DNA from: CAZHZT01 sp964537285
GTDB lineage: Bacteria > Bacteroidota > Bacteroidia > Chitinophagales > Saprospiraceae
DNA: 64,000 bases
Direction: 5' to 3'
Assembly (NCBI GenBank): GCA_964537285.1
Contig: CAZHZT010000006.1
Coordinates: 17,673-81,672 of the forward strand
Each line of letters begins with the position of its first letter. Within the stretch, counting starts at the first letter, position 1. Below the pieces are notes generated by a model. It saw nothing but the letters and a program-made list of their open reading frames with translations. It was not told where the DNA came from and did not search any database. Shown here one piece after another: positions 8,110 to 17,247 of the stretch. The position numbers and the translations under genes are program-made.

Positions 8110-10145
8110 CACCTCAGGAAGATGGAGTGGCCATTCGTATGAAGGAAGAACTGCGTAAGGCTTTTTCGTCAACAGATGGGAAGAAAGTGTTGATTTGCAA
8201 CCCTGAATACTGGCCTGCCCTTCTTGGAATGAAAGGGATGCATTTTTCATTCCGGGATTATTCCGAGCTACATTTTATGGTAGATGAGCAAAAGGTGGAG
8301 TCGCTATTTCATAAAGAGGGACTACCTTATGCCATATTGAAGCGAATAATTGAAAAGGCGGACCAAAACGAGAAGCCTCCCTATTGGATTAACCTCCCTT
8401 CATTTATCAGGCAGTTTTTGACGAAAACCAGAGGATATCAGCTAAAGGATATGTGTTCCTTACCTTTTGCCAATACCCTTACAAATAATTCTATATTATG
8501 TCTTAGCCCAGGAGAATTCATAGAAGAGCCGGTCGATGAGGGAGAAGTGGTGTTTGTCGATGACCGGACTTTGGAGAATGCTTCCCGAAAAGTACTGGCG
8601 CGGTTCAGTCATGAAGAGCTGAAAAAATACTGGGATGACCCCTATTTATGGAAGCAGTTTTCCAGTAGAAGAGGGGTGGTAAAGCTATCCGAGGAAAGCG
8701 GGGTGCAACTGATCCATGCCTTTGATCCGGAGAGGCGATTTCAGCATCACTGGGTTGAGCATACGGGAGGAAGGTCCTATCGTTTATGGGCTGCGATTGG
8801 CGCCCGGTTTTTTGAACACTTTTTTCAAGAAAGGCAGTTTAGGAAAATACCTCTTGAGCAGTTGATCGGGGACCAACGCCTGAGAAATAAGGTTTGTCTT
8901 CGCTTCAAGACCCGGCCTGAGTTGGACCCTAGGAACAGAGTGATCGCCCTTAATCCGGAATCCTCACACCGGGATATCTATTGGACCCTTTTAATCAAAA
9001 AAATTCGTGAGTTCAGCCTTCCCGGTCCTTCTGTCTTATTCGTTCTGGACCCTGAGGAGTTGGAACCTCTAACGGATATATTTAAGGCAAACCTTTTCTT
9101 CGTTCCCAAGAATGAATTATCGATTTCCAGGAAACTGGAGTTGGTTTCCGCAAAGGGAGGCCAGAAGTCTATTGCGATTTTCCCTTTTTCCATGTTCAAT
9201 GATGTGGTAAAATGGATACCGGAGGGGGCCTTCACCATTTTCCTTGAGGCCTTACCTCTGGAAGAGAATACCGTTTGGATGTCTAAAGAAGAAAAGCAGG
9301 AAGAAGAAGAGGTTCTCGATAATGATATGGAAGCTTCTGACAGAGATATCGAACTGGAGTCGGATACTTTCCATAAGATACAAAGCTATCTCCCGAACAT
9401 CCATTTAATGGAATTCCGGCTTAGAAGGAATAACCCGAACCACAGGCTGATCTTTTTGGACCCCAGATTGCTCGACTATGTATCTATTCGACATAAACTC
9501 AACCTTAGGGTCAACTATGTTCCGGAATATTCGGATTTGGACGAATTTGAAAAAGATCTCGAAATAAGCCGGAATCTTCTTGCGTCTTCGGAGGATCGGG
9601 GGGAGATAAATACAGAAGAAGTAATACCGGTCCTGGAGGAAATATTTATTCAGGGGTATGAATTCCGATCCGATCAACGCGCCTATCTGGAAAGAATCCT
9701 GCCGGCAAATGAAAATCTCGTTGTTACTCTTCCTACCGGCGGTGGAAAATCTGTTTTATTTGAAGCGCCTGCACTTTACCGGGGAGCTATCTATGGAAGG
9801 CTGACGCTTATTATTTCCCCGCTCAAGGCTTTGATGGAGGACCACTTTGATGGTCTGATTCGAAAAGGCTTTTTTGCAAGCATTGATTATATTAATCAGG
9901 ACAAGGGACTGGAAGTACAGGATATTTATCGCAGGGTTGCGGGAGGTGAGATCCTGTTTCTGTACATAACACCGGAACGCTTTAAATCCATGGGCTTCGT
10001 GTCAGCGCTTAATCAAAGGTTAAGAGTGGACGATCAGCTGGAATATGCTGTTTTTGACGAAGCGCACTGCATCTCTCAATGGGGGAATGAGTTCAGGCCA
10101 GATTACCACAGAGCTGCGAATGAAATTCAGATGATTCGGGAGTAG
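7953..10145 (+). CDS. RecQ helicase domain 1 segment of the giant helicase gene
   Basis: This is the second segment of the broken giant gene. It opens in a frame shifted relative to 6871-8109 at AATCAGCTTTGCAGG; one extra base in the CTTTG run would restore continuity. A long middle domain of unknown function occupies roughly the first 580 residues. RecQ/DEAD motifs follow: VTLPTGGGKSVLFEAPALY (motif I, near base 9725), LIISPLKALMEDHF (Ia) and VFDEAHCISQWGNEFRPDYH (motif II, near 10050). The segment ends at TAG 10143-10145. The same frame continues directly (SGLRFPVLLFSATVTEQ), so this is a nonsense change inside the RecQ core and not a natural end. Confidence 0.75.
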   Translation: MQAGVLADFFDAIAHLLPESLRTFISNHRENYKKVYQPFKEEFTEQAGAFFIAPQEDGVAIRMKEELRKAFSSTDGKKVLICNPEYWPALLGMKGMHFSFRDYSELHFMVDEQKVESLFHKEGLPYAILKRIIEKADQNEKPPYWINLPSFIRQFLTKTRGYQLKDMCSLPFANTLTNNSILCLSPGEFIEEPVDEGEVVFVDDRTLENASRKVLARFSHEELKKYWDDPYLWKQFSSRRGVVKLSEESGVQLIHAFDPERRFQHHWVEHTGGRSYRLWAAIGARFFEHFFQERQFRKIPLEQLIGDQRLRNKVCLRFKTRPELDPRNRVIALNPESSHRDIYWTLLIKKIREFSLPGPSVLFVLDPEELEPLTDIFKANLFFVPKNELSISRKLELVSAKGGQKSIAIFPFSMFNDVVKWIPEGAFTIFLEALPLEENTVWMSKEEKQEEEEVLDNDMEASDRDIELESDTFHKIQSYLPNIHLMEFRLRRNNPNHRLIFLDPRLLDYVSIRHKLNLRVNYVPEYSDLDEFEKDLEISRNLLASSEDRGEINTEEVIPVLEEIFIQGYEFRSDQRAYLERILPANENLVVTLPTGGGKSVLFEAPALYRGAIYGRLTLIISPLKALMEDHFDGLIRKGFFASIDYINQDKGLEVQDIYRRVAGGEILFLYITPERFKSMGFVSALNQRLRVDDQLEYAVFDEAHCISQWGNEFRPDYHRAANEIQMIRE

Positions 10146-10166
10146 TCCGGGCTACGTTTCCCCGTT

Positions 10167-13100
10167 TTGTTGTTTTCAGCAACCGTGACGGAGCAGGTGT
10201 ATGAACATCTTTCCACTTATTATGATCAACTGCAAAGAATTGAGGAGTACTCCCACTATAACCCCATACAGGATCATATACAGATCTCCTTTTTAGAATT
10301 GGAAGAGCTCAGTTTTATTGATCAGTTGGTAAGGGATCTAAAACAAGCGTTCAACCCGGAACTTTCCAGGGTTATCGTCTTTGTAAGTTCCCGGAAAAAG
10401 ACGGAGGCTTTCTCTGACATCTTCAATAATGAGCCGGGGCATAACTACCAATCAGCTTATTATCATGCCGGGATGGATGCTGAGCAAAGACAGACTGTTT
10501 ACGGAAAATACAAAAGCGGGGATATAACGGTTTTATTTGCCACCAAAGCTTTTGGGATGGGCATGGATATTCCGAATATTCATTTTCTATATCACTTTGG
10601 CCCCTCTAGTAATATTGAAGATTTCTTACAGGAAATTGGGAGAGCAGGCCGAAATAAAGAGGCTCGACAAAAAGCGGGCTTTTCAGGCTCCAACCAAATT
10701 ATTACGAGGTGCTTCTTTTCCGAAGATCACTTCCAAAAAATCAGGGATTTGGTTCAAAAGCGCCAAATTGGTTGGGCCGCCATAAAAGAAGTCGAGAAAG
10801 AATTAAAGTCGTTTTTTAGGAAATGTGGGATAAAAGAACCGGATAAAGAAACTCCTTTGCCGGTTCCTCTGGATTTGTTAAATAGCGCGCCTTATTTTTT
10901 TGAGGAAAAAAACACTAGCGCTATTTTCAGGCTTGCGACTTATTGGCTGGAAAAAGCCGGAAGATTCAGGCAACGCTATTATGTTCCTGGCCTTCTTGAA
11001 TTTTCAGGAGAATATTCCTCAGAAGAAGAGGTGGAGGGTTCCGAAGAGAAAGCTTTTTTAAAACTATTCCCGAAATATGATCGAAAGGAAGATAGTATTT
11101 GGGTGCCAATAAAAGAAATTTATGAGGTTATCGAAAAAAAGTCTCTGTCCAGAGTTTTTAGCCTCATCATAAAGTTACATAAAAACAATAAGGTTCAGTT
11201 GAAGAGGGAGGTTTCGGTCGCCCCCTTCGATAAACTTCATAAGCGGGAAATTCAGGAATATGGAAAAAGTAAGGATGAGCTGATCATTTTTTCTCTCTTT
11301 GCTCTAATTGAATTACTTAGGGATCTGCTGAAAGAAATACCGATACATTCAAGGAAAGAGTATAGTAAGGAGGATATCGCGAAAAAAGGCGAGAAAGTTT
11401 TTGACCAATTCTTTAAAGAGGAGGCTTTTTCGGTTTTCTGGCAAGATAAAAAGCCTGAAGAACAAGCAGAAAAAAAAGAAAGGTACCGGAAAAAAGAAAA
11501 GAAAGACTTTCTGGAAAGAAGAACCTCCTTCGCCTTTTATATTCTCAACCAGATACCCCTTGTGAAGGCGGAAAATAAAATTGAAAAGGAGGAAAAACAG
11601 GTTTATACGGTAGTTTATAAGAATACCAGTGATGAGGAGGTTAATCGGTTTTTGAATAATTACAAAAAGCAAAGTATCCGGCTTATTCAATTTGTTTCAT
11701 CCCGGATATTAAGTAATCAGCTCAAATTTGATCTTTATGATTTTATTCAATCCCTGAATTTCGTCGATATCAGTTTAAGTCGCCTAAGCTTTTTATTCAC
11801 GACCTGGCAAAGGCTTGGTTATTTCCAATTGAAATCGAGCCTGTTACCCATGGCTATTGAGATGTTCCTGCTGGATACAGAAAATCTTGATGAAGAGAAA
11901 AATGAAGCAGACCGGAAACAATTGGATGACTTTAAAACGACCATAGCCCTTAAAAAACTTCGATTGCTTGTTCTGGAATCCCTTCAGCGTTTACCGCAAG
12001 AAAAACATGATGCGTACATTAAAAGCTACTTCAAATGTGCTTCTTTTGAGGATATTGTTAATCTGATCAGTGAATACGATAGAGCTGCCGAGCTGGACCA
12101 GTTCCGGGAAGAGGCATTAGAAAGGGAAATGGCCCTCTTAAATGAAGATCAGCGGAAAATATTTGATTTCTCGCTTGATAAGAATTTATTGGTTAAAGCT
12201 GATCCCGGGACAGGAAAAACCCATACATTGATTATGCGCGTTGCCAAGTTGATTCAACGCGACCATATTCCACCTGCAAAGATTTTGATCCTGGCCTATA
12301 ATCGGTCGGTCGTACAGGAGCTAAAATCCCGATTGAAAAGACTGTTTGATGGCCTGGGATATAGAACCATTACCTATGAATTAAGGGTTTATACATTCCA
12401 CGGACTGATAAAAACAGTGCTAAATGGCAGAATAAAGGAAGCAGAAGCTGCTTTCCCGAAGGAAGACCAGTTCAGGGCATGGGAGAAATACTTCATTCAG
12501 CTTTCTAAAGAAGAGCCCGGATATATCACAAGTGCATTAGGCATGCCTAAATACCTATTCGTGGACGAATTCCAGGATATTACCACCAATCGCCTGGAAA
12601 TTCTCAAAGCCATTTCAACGAAAGGCCTTACCAAATTGACGGTAATAGGAGATCCTGTTCAGAGCATCTATGGTTATGAGCGAAAAGATGTTGGAGACCC
12701 CATTAATCCCGGCCCTTATTACGAAAAGTTCAGGGAAGAATTTGAACCAGACGAACTACAACTCACTGTAAACTACCGGTCTTATCAGGAAATCATTGAT
12801 CATGCCCAGGAAAGGCTAAAGCATCAACTGAAAGAATACAAGATGGAGGCGCTAAAGTCCAATAAGGGCAGCAGCCCGGAAGCTGTACAGTTCGTTGACT
12901 TGACGCATACTCCAAAGCATTGGGAAGATCATGTTTCTGACTTTCTAAATTCAAGCAATCCAGATAGAGAATTAGCTATTTTGTTTCGCACGAATGCCGA
13001 GTTGTTTAGGTCATTTGCAAAAATACGCAAAAAAGAACTGGGAGAAACCAGGATCTACATCCAATCATCAAATGATGAATTCTTTCGAACCCGTGAGCTA

Positions 13101-13604
13101 AGCTACTTTGTCGATCATTGGAAAGCCAGATCTGCTGAAAACATCGACTCAAAGTTGTTGGGGCAATTGATTGCTGAAATCCAGGAGAAGGCAGGAGAAA
13201 TGGACAATTGGGAGCAAGTTGGGTTGAAGAAGTTACAGGCACTGCTTTTAGAGTATGGAATGACCCTTCAGGATAATCAAACCATTAGGGATTTAATCGA
13301 TTATCTGGAAGATTTTTCCAGAAGGGATGACGGCGTTCTTTGGAATATTTACGCCAGGCATTTTGATCTCAGTAATGAAAAAAGGATTATCCTTTCGACT
13401 ATACACAAGGCAAAAGGGCTGGAGTTCGAATCGGTTTTGATCTTACCTTCTTATCACGTCCTGGAAAATAAAGAAGACGGTTACTTTACTGATCAATGCC
13501 TTGAAGAAGAGAGGCTTCTTTTCGTAGCAGCTACCCGGGCAAAGAGGAAACTGTTTCACTATATATGGAAAAGAGAAAAGGCAATTTTACTTAAGGAGCC
13601 CTAA
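10167..13604 (+). CDS. RecQ helicase domain 2 plus UvrD/PcrA helicase, C-terminal segment
   Basis: This segment continues the frame of 7953-10145 after an in-frame TAG. Its first 170 residues complete RecQ: VLLFSATVTEQ (motif III), VIVFVSSRKKTEAF, FATKAFGMGMDIPN and EIGRAGRNKE (VI). A lysine-rich linker region of about 400 residues follows. A complete UvrD-like superfamily 1 helicase then begins: KADPGTGKTHTL (Walker A, base 12200), VDEFQDITTNRLEIL (II), GDPVQSIYGYER (III), TVNYRS, STIHKAKGLEFESVLIL (V) and EERLLFVAATRAKRKLF (VI). The fusion of two different helicase superfamilies with a proofreading-type exonuclease is unusual. The gene is followed 39 bp later by a small ORF and then an AAA/HNH pair on the same strand. 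A defence role is inferred from context. Confidence 0.82.
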   Translation: MLFSATVTEQVYEHLSTYYDQLQRIEEYSHYNPIQDHIQISFLELEELSFIDQLVRDLKQAFNPELSRVIVFVSSRKKTEAFSDIFNNEPGHNYQSAYYHAGMDAEQRQTVYGKYKSGDITVLFATKAFGMGMDIPNIHFLYHFGPSSNIEDFLQEIGRAGRNKEARQKAGFSGSNQIITRCFFSEDHFQKIRDLVQKRQIGWAAIKEVEKELKSFFRKCGIKEPDKETPLPVPLDLLNSAPYFFEEKNTSAIFRLATYWLEKAGRFRQRYYVPGLLEFSGEYSSEEEVEGSEEKAFLKLFPKYDRKEDSIWVPIKEIYEVIEKKSLSRVFSLIIKLHKNNKVQLKREVSVAPFDKLHKREIQEYGKSKDELIIFSLFALIELLRDLLKEIPIHSRKEYSKEDIAKKGEKVFDQFFKEEAFSVFWQDKKPEEQAEKKERYRKKEKKDFLERRTSFAFYILNQIPLVKAENKIEKEEKQVYTVVYKNTSDEEVNRFLNNYKKQSIRLIQFVSSRILSNQLKFDLYDFIQSLNFVDISLSRLSFLFTTWQRLGYFQLKSSLLPMAIEMFLLDTENLDEEKNEADRKQLDDFKTTIALKKLRLLVLESLQRLPQEKHDAYIKSYFKCASFEDIVNLISEYDRAAELDQFREEALEREMALLNEDQRKIFDFSLDKNLLVKADPGTGKTHTLIMRVAKLIQRDHIPPAKILILAYNRSVVQELKSRLKRLFDGLGYRTITYELRVYTFHGLIKTVLNGRIKEAEAAFPKEDQFRAWEKYFIQLSKEEPGYITSALGMPKYLFVDEFQDITTNRLEILKAISTKGLTKLTVIGDPVQSIYGYERKDVGDPINPGPYYEKFREEFEPDELQLTVNYRSYQEIIDHAQERLKHQLKEYKMEALKSNKGSSPEAVQFVDLTHTPKHWEDHVSDFLNSSNPDRELAILFRTNAELFRSFAKIRKKELGETRIYIQSSNDEFFRTRELSYFVDHWKARSAENIDSKLLGQLIAEIQEKAGEMDNWEQVGLKKLQALLLEYGMTLQDNQTIRDLIDYLEDFSRRDDGVLWNIYARHFDLSNEKRIILSTIHKAKGLEFESVLILPSYHVLENKEDGYFTDQCLEEERLLFVAATRAKRKLFHYIWKREKAILLKEP

Positions 13605-13643
13605 CCAGGAAAGGATGTTACTGGTTGTCCCATCCAACCAGAT

Positions 13644-14003
13644 ATGAGTAACCTGTTCATTTCGGATTTTGGGAAAAAACATATTCAAGAGTTTATAATG
13701 AACGATCTTGAAATCGGGAAAGAGATTTATTTAAGTTATGAAAAAGGCTCAAGGAGAATGGTAATTAATGGAATTGAGCTGGGAAAATTGAAGAGTTCAG
13801 TTGCAGAACATATCAATGCTGCTTTTGGGAAAGCAAGCCTGAAAGGTTACTTCATAACAGGAACCTTTAAATATTCCTGTGAAGAGATTCTCGAATATGA
13901 TAAAAAACATGGAACAAAGTTTTATAAAAAACTCGATGCTTATACAAAAGGCCAAGGCTTTGTTATGCTACCATTATTCGCGGGTTATGGAGAAAAAGCA
14001 TAA
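13644..14003 (+). CDS. Small hypothetical protein (119 aa), possibly HIRAN-like
   Basis: I do not recognise this protein. It is 119 residues, mixed charged, with no signal peptide or membrane segment. A central stretch (EIYLSYEKGSRRMVINGIEL, then GKLKSSVAEHI) has the look of a small beta-rich domain. HIRAN domains, which accompany helicases, have a comparable shape, but this is a weak suggestion. It starts 39 bp after the giant helicase and ends 66 bp before the AAA ATPase, on the same strand, so it is likely part of a four-gene operon. Confidence 0.6.
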   Translation: MSNLFISDFGKKHIQEFIMNDLEIGKEIYLSYEKGSRRMVINGIELGKLKSSVAEHINAAFGKASLKGYFITGTFKYSCEEILEYDKKHGTKFYKKLDAYTKGQGFVMLPLFAGYGEKA

Positions 14004-14069
14004 TAAGAACACCTTTAAAACTTGCAACAATCCGTATAAAAAACTATCTTTATCCAAAAGAAATGTTGA

Positions 14070-15275
14070 ATGAAAGCAGACTTGAGCTATAGGATAATCG
14101 GATTTGAAATCTGGAATTATAAAGGAATAAAAAGAATTTTTATAGAAGAACTGGGCGACCATGTTCCCTGGCTGTTTATTACCGGAAAGAATGCATTTGG
14201 AAAAAGCTGTGTGCTGCAAGCCCTGTTTACGGGTGTTTTTGGCGAACACGAAAAGCAAAAGGATCGCTCCGCCTTCCATAATGGAGGATTGATTTCTCTT
14301 CCGGAGAAGATTCTGGTGAAGTTGAGTACAAAAAAGGGCGAGATCACTTTAACTAACGTGTATTCGAATACCTATGGAGAAGAAACACGCCCTTCCATTC
14401 CCGTCTGTGCCTATGGATCTTCCAGGTTGAATTTGCGCAGCGCCGATCTTTCTGATCATTCCGAAAAGCAAAAAAGCCTTCCTTCATACAGCCTCTTTAA
14501 CCCCGATGGTATCTTGCTGAATATCGAAGCTGAATTGAAAAACTGGGCCTGTCGAAGTCAAAACCGGAAGCTCAGTGATGATAATCCGGAACTGGCTGGT
14601 AAGCTTGCGAGCAAGGTAGAAGAAGTCACTAAGGTTCTTCTGAAGCTGATGCCCAATATTGCTCAAATTATCATCGATCCTGAAAAGGATGTTATCTTGT
14701 ATCAGGAGAAAGACGAGCACGACTTGCCTTTGGAGGAGTATCGAACGTTTTCGGAATTGGCTTCCGGTAACCAAAGCCTCATTGCAATGGTTGGTGATAT
14801 GCTGATCCGGCTTTTCGAAATGCAACAAAATGTTAGTCGCCCGGAGGAATTAGAAGGCATCGTGTTAATTGATGAACTCGATTTGCATCTTCATCCCTCT
14901 TGGCAGAAAAAACTGCCGGCACTATTGAGTGACCTGTTCCCCAAAATACAATTCATCGCTTCTACACATAGCGCTATTCCCTTGCTTGGGGCGCCGGAAA
15001 AGAGTGTAATCCTGAAAGTAAACCGGACAAAAGAGGAAGGGATAACGCTTGAAAAACTAGAGATTGATATTGCGAATCTCACTCCCAATCAGGTGCTATC
15101 TTCTCCGATTTTTGATTTTCATGAATTGATTGCTGCTTCCAATGAGGAGGTTGGAAAAGTGCACACTGAAACGAGTTACAGCGATGTACTGTTCCGAAAA
15201 GAGCTAAAAAGACGATTACAGTCTTTGGCTGAAGATGGAGAAGTATATGAAAAAACTGAACCAAGTGAAGATTAA
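14070..15275 (+). CDS. AAA ATPase, PtuA/RecF-like (Septu-type partner)
   Basis: The 401-residue protein has an ABC/SMC-type ATPase fold: Walker A FITGKNAFGKSCVLQ (residues 37-51), a signature-like ELASGNQSLIAMV near 228, Walker B IVLIDELDLHLHPSWQ near 264 and a STHSAIPLL switch near 300. This architecture is that of overcoming-lysogenisation/PtuA-like ATPases. The next reading frame, 8 bp downstream, begins like a TIGR02646/PtuB HNH nuclease. An ATPase plus HNH pair is the make-up of Septu and of the Ec78-type retron effector module; in that family the ATPase senses and the HNH cuts nucleic acid. The gene is intact, but its partner is broken. Confidence 0.82.
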   Translation: MKADLSYRIIGFEIWNYKGIKRIFIEELGDHVPWLFITGKNAFGKSCVLQALFTGVFGEHEKQKDRSAFHNGGLISLPEKILVKLSTKKGEITLTNVYSNTYGEETRPSIPVCAYGSSRLNLRSADLSDHSEKQKSLPSYSLFNPDGILLNIEAELKNWACRSQNRKLSDDNPELAGKLASKVEEVTKVLLKLMPNIAQIIIDPEKDVILYQEKDEHDLPLEEYRTFSELASGNQSLIAMVGDMLIRLFEMQQNVSRPEELEGIVLIDELDLHLHPSWQKKLPALLSDLFPKIQFIASTHSAIPLLGAPEKSVILKVNRTKEEGITLEKLEIDIANLTPNQVLSSPIFDFHELIAASNEEVGKVHTETSYSDVLFRKELKRRLQSLAEDGEVYEKTEPSED

Positions 15276-16086
15276 TAGCAAATATGATTCGTATCGAGAA
15301 AGGTCCGGCTCCGGAGATACTGCGTGCTGACCGTTGTAAAAAAAAATACCCTTCGGAATATTGAGCGAAAAACCTATTCAGGTAAGTTCTATCGAGATCC
15401 TTCCATACAGGAAAGACTTGATCAAGTTCAATTTGGTAAATGCGTATATTGTGAAACCCGTATTCGTTTTGCAACCATCCCGGAAATAGACCATTATGAA
15501 TAAATGGTTGAGCAAAATAGCCTTTTGAAAAAGCGGACAGCCCCCCACCTGATAAAGTCTTTAATGAACCTGATATATCGGAGTGAAAACAAAGTTCCGG
15601 GAAATATTTTGAACAACAGTTTGAAAACCAATCTTCGGAAATGGGGTAGAGGCCTAGAAAGTACCGATGAAAATCAAACCAGTCGTTTTTGTTATAAACA
15701 CAATAGTTGGAGTTTATTTCGTCTACGGGATGTAAACAAAGAAGACCATTGATAAGGTCTTGGCTGTGCTCTTCCAATAGTTCAATAATTTCATCGTTTT
15801 TTAAGTTGGTTTCTTTGGAGCGATCAATGATAATTTGTAGGTAGTTGTAATGATCTACGCCGAATCGGTCCTGGACATCGCGAGTGTACAAAATGTCCAT
15901 TACTTGGTAGTTCTCCCAGATTATTTCTTCATAAATGGGTTCATGTTTATAGATTGTTTCTTCATGTTCTCGAATATAATCACAATCTAAAGCGAGTTGT
16001 TCGATGCTTTCTCTGAGGGATTCTATATCAAGATTATCGGGGGCTCTAAAAGATAAATTGAGCAAGTAAAAATCAAATTGGGTCAT
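15079..16086 (-). CDS. Unknown third protein of a DUF262-AAA operon, C-terminus replaced
   Basis: The family is not recognised. The start ATG 16086 overlaps the TGA of the upstream AAA gene (ATGA overlap), so the two are translationally coupled. Residues 1 to about 190 (acidic; for example IYKHEPIYEEIIWENYQVMD and NDWFDFHRYFLGLYPISEDW) look like a genuine soluble protein. From about base 15510 leftwards the frame is antisense to the HNH fragment and the AAA ATPase and reads hydrophobic, low-quality protein. The native C-terminus is therefore missing and the remaining frame is fortuitous read-through across a recombination junction. The product is probably non-functional or altered. Confidence 0.6.
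   Translation of the reverse strand: MTQFDFYLLNLSFRAPDNLDIESLRESIEQLALDCDYIREHEETIYKHEPIYEEIIWENYQVMDILYTRDVQDRFGVDHYNYLQIIIDRSKETNLKNDEIIELLEEHSQDLINGLLCLHPVDEINSNYCVYNKNDWFDFHRYFLGLYPISEDWFSNCCSKYFPELCFHSDISGSLKTLSGGGLSAFSKGYFAQPFIHNGLFPGWLQNEYGFHNIRIYQIELDQVFPVWKDLDRTYLNRFFAQYSEGYFFLQRSARSISGAGPFSIRIIFAINLHLVQFFHILLHLQPKTVIVFLALFGTVHRCNSFQCALFQPPHWKQQSIHENQKSEKIAPDWE
15284..15503 (+). pseudogene. HNH endonuclease (PtuB/TIGR02646-like), frameshifted and truncated
   Basis: ATG 15284 opens MIRIEKGPAPEILRADRCKK, the usual beginning of retron/Septu HNH proteins. In the AAAAAAAAA run at 15338-15346 the frame must shift by one base. It then reads RKTYSGKFYRDPSIQERLDQ and GKCVYCETRIRFATIPEIDHY, which is the CxxC...DH core of the HNH. 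A TAA follows at 15501-15503, whereas relatives continue for another 100 or more residues. From about 15505 onwards the sequence belongs to the opposite-strand gene, so a junction has cut this gene off. It follows the AAA ATPase by 8 bp. Confidence 0.75.
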
Positions 16087-17243
16087 TTTTTCATTTGTTT
16101 TCTTAGTCTGAATATTTGGGCTATATCTGCTTGTTGCCGGTCGAAGAAGCCTTTAGGCCATTCGTCCAGATCAGCTTTTTCATTCAGGAAAATACTTTTG
16201 ATTTCGGGTTGTGGATTATTAATGTCTTCGGAAGGGCTGAAAAAGTTGATAACTACCTTGTCATGATCGATGGTTTCTTCCAATGCTGCGATACGTATTC
16301 CATTGATTACATGTTCGCTATGAGTTTCTACGACAATATGGATACCTGCTTGCGCCATTTGTGCTAGAAAACGGCCTATTCTTGATTGTCCCGAAGGATG
16401 TAAATGCGCTTCCGGGTTTTCGACTATGAGCATTTCTCCTTTTTTTGCAATTAGGCCAGCTACAATAATTGGCAAGACGTATGAGATGCTGAAGCCAACA
16501 TTATGAGGGGAAGATCCGCCATATTGAACGTAGGAAAGGTTGGCTTCTCTGATTTTCTCTGGATTTATTTCGACACCAGGAATGATATAATTCATCCAAA
16601 CTTCTACCTGGTTAATAAAGCTTGGGTTAAACGTATTTCTGAGGTGTCTTTTGGTTTCTTCAACGAAAAACGCTTTGGTCTCTATTGCTGGCCAACTTAG
16701 AAGTGAAATAGTTCTCTCTCCCTGCCAACCCACATTTCTGGAAAAATCTTTTACTTCGTAAAACGGCCTTGGGCCAAGACGTTCAGCATTTAGATAATGA
16801 ATATTTTCAGATTCAAGAGGACTGGCGGGGATTAAATGCCTATATTTGTATAGAGTTGGGTTATTTTCTAACTTTAACTCCATTGAAACTTCTTCTGCTC
16901 GAGTATTTGGGTAGAAAATAGCTTGAATTTCTCTGTTAACCAGCTCTTGTTTATGGACTTTATCGAAATAGGAATTATGTGAAATAATTATTTCTTCGCT
17001 TTCTGCATTTTTGCATAGAATACTTATAGAATTTCCTAATTCTAAACAAAATTCGCCATTTAGAGGGATGCGATTCATGCTGATTTTATCATTCTCAATA
17101 GCGAGCTTTAGCAAGAGAAGACTTTGAATTACAGTGGATTTACCCACAGAGTTCCCCCCCGCAAGAACAGTAAGCTGTTCCAGTGGTATTTGGGCTTTCA
17201 CAAAGCACTTAAGACCTTGAATTTCCAGATAATTTGTTTTCAT
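16083..17243 (-). CDS. AAA ATPase, DUF3696-type, of a DUF262-AAA operon
   Basis: The 386-residue product carries VLAGGNSVGKSTVIQSLLLL (Walker A, residues 27-46), MLIVENPEAHLHPSGQS (Walker B, about 272) and HIVVETHSEHVINGIR (about 305). The C-terminal part (KSIFLNEKADLDEWPKGFFD) is typical of DUF3696-containing SMC/RecF-like ATPases. These are common in bacterial defence modules, where they act as sensors or regulators. It starts 4 bp after the DUF262 gene stop and its own stop overlaps the next start, so this is a tight three-gene operon reading leftwards. No damage is seen. Confidence 0.85.
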   Translation of the reverse strand: MKTNYLEIQGLKCFVKAQIPLEQLTVLAGGNSVGKSTVIQSLLLLKLAIENDKISMNRIPLNGEFCLELGNSISILCKNAESEEIIISHNSYFDKVHKQELVNREIQAIFYPNTRAEEVSMELKLENNPTLYKYRHLIPASPLESENIHYLNAERLGPRPFYEVKDFSRNVGWQGERTISLLSWPAIETKAFFVEETKRHLRNTFNPSFINQVEVWMNYIIPGVEINPEKIREANLSYVQYGGSSPHNVGFSISYVLPIIVAGLIAKKGEMLIVENPEAHLHPSGQSRIGRFLAQMAQAGIHIVVETHSEHVINGIRIAALEETIDHDKVVINFFSPSEDINNPQPEIKSIFLNEKADLDEWPKGFFDRQQADIAQIFRLRKQMKK

Positions 17244-17247
17244 TAAG

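Noticed and set aside
6600..10150. General reassignment of TAG to an amino acid
   Set aside because: gmhA and purE end naturally at TAG, so the in-frame TAGs in the methylase and helicase are better explained as mutations.
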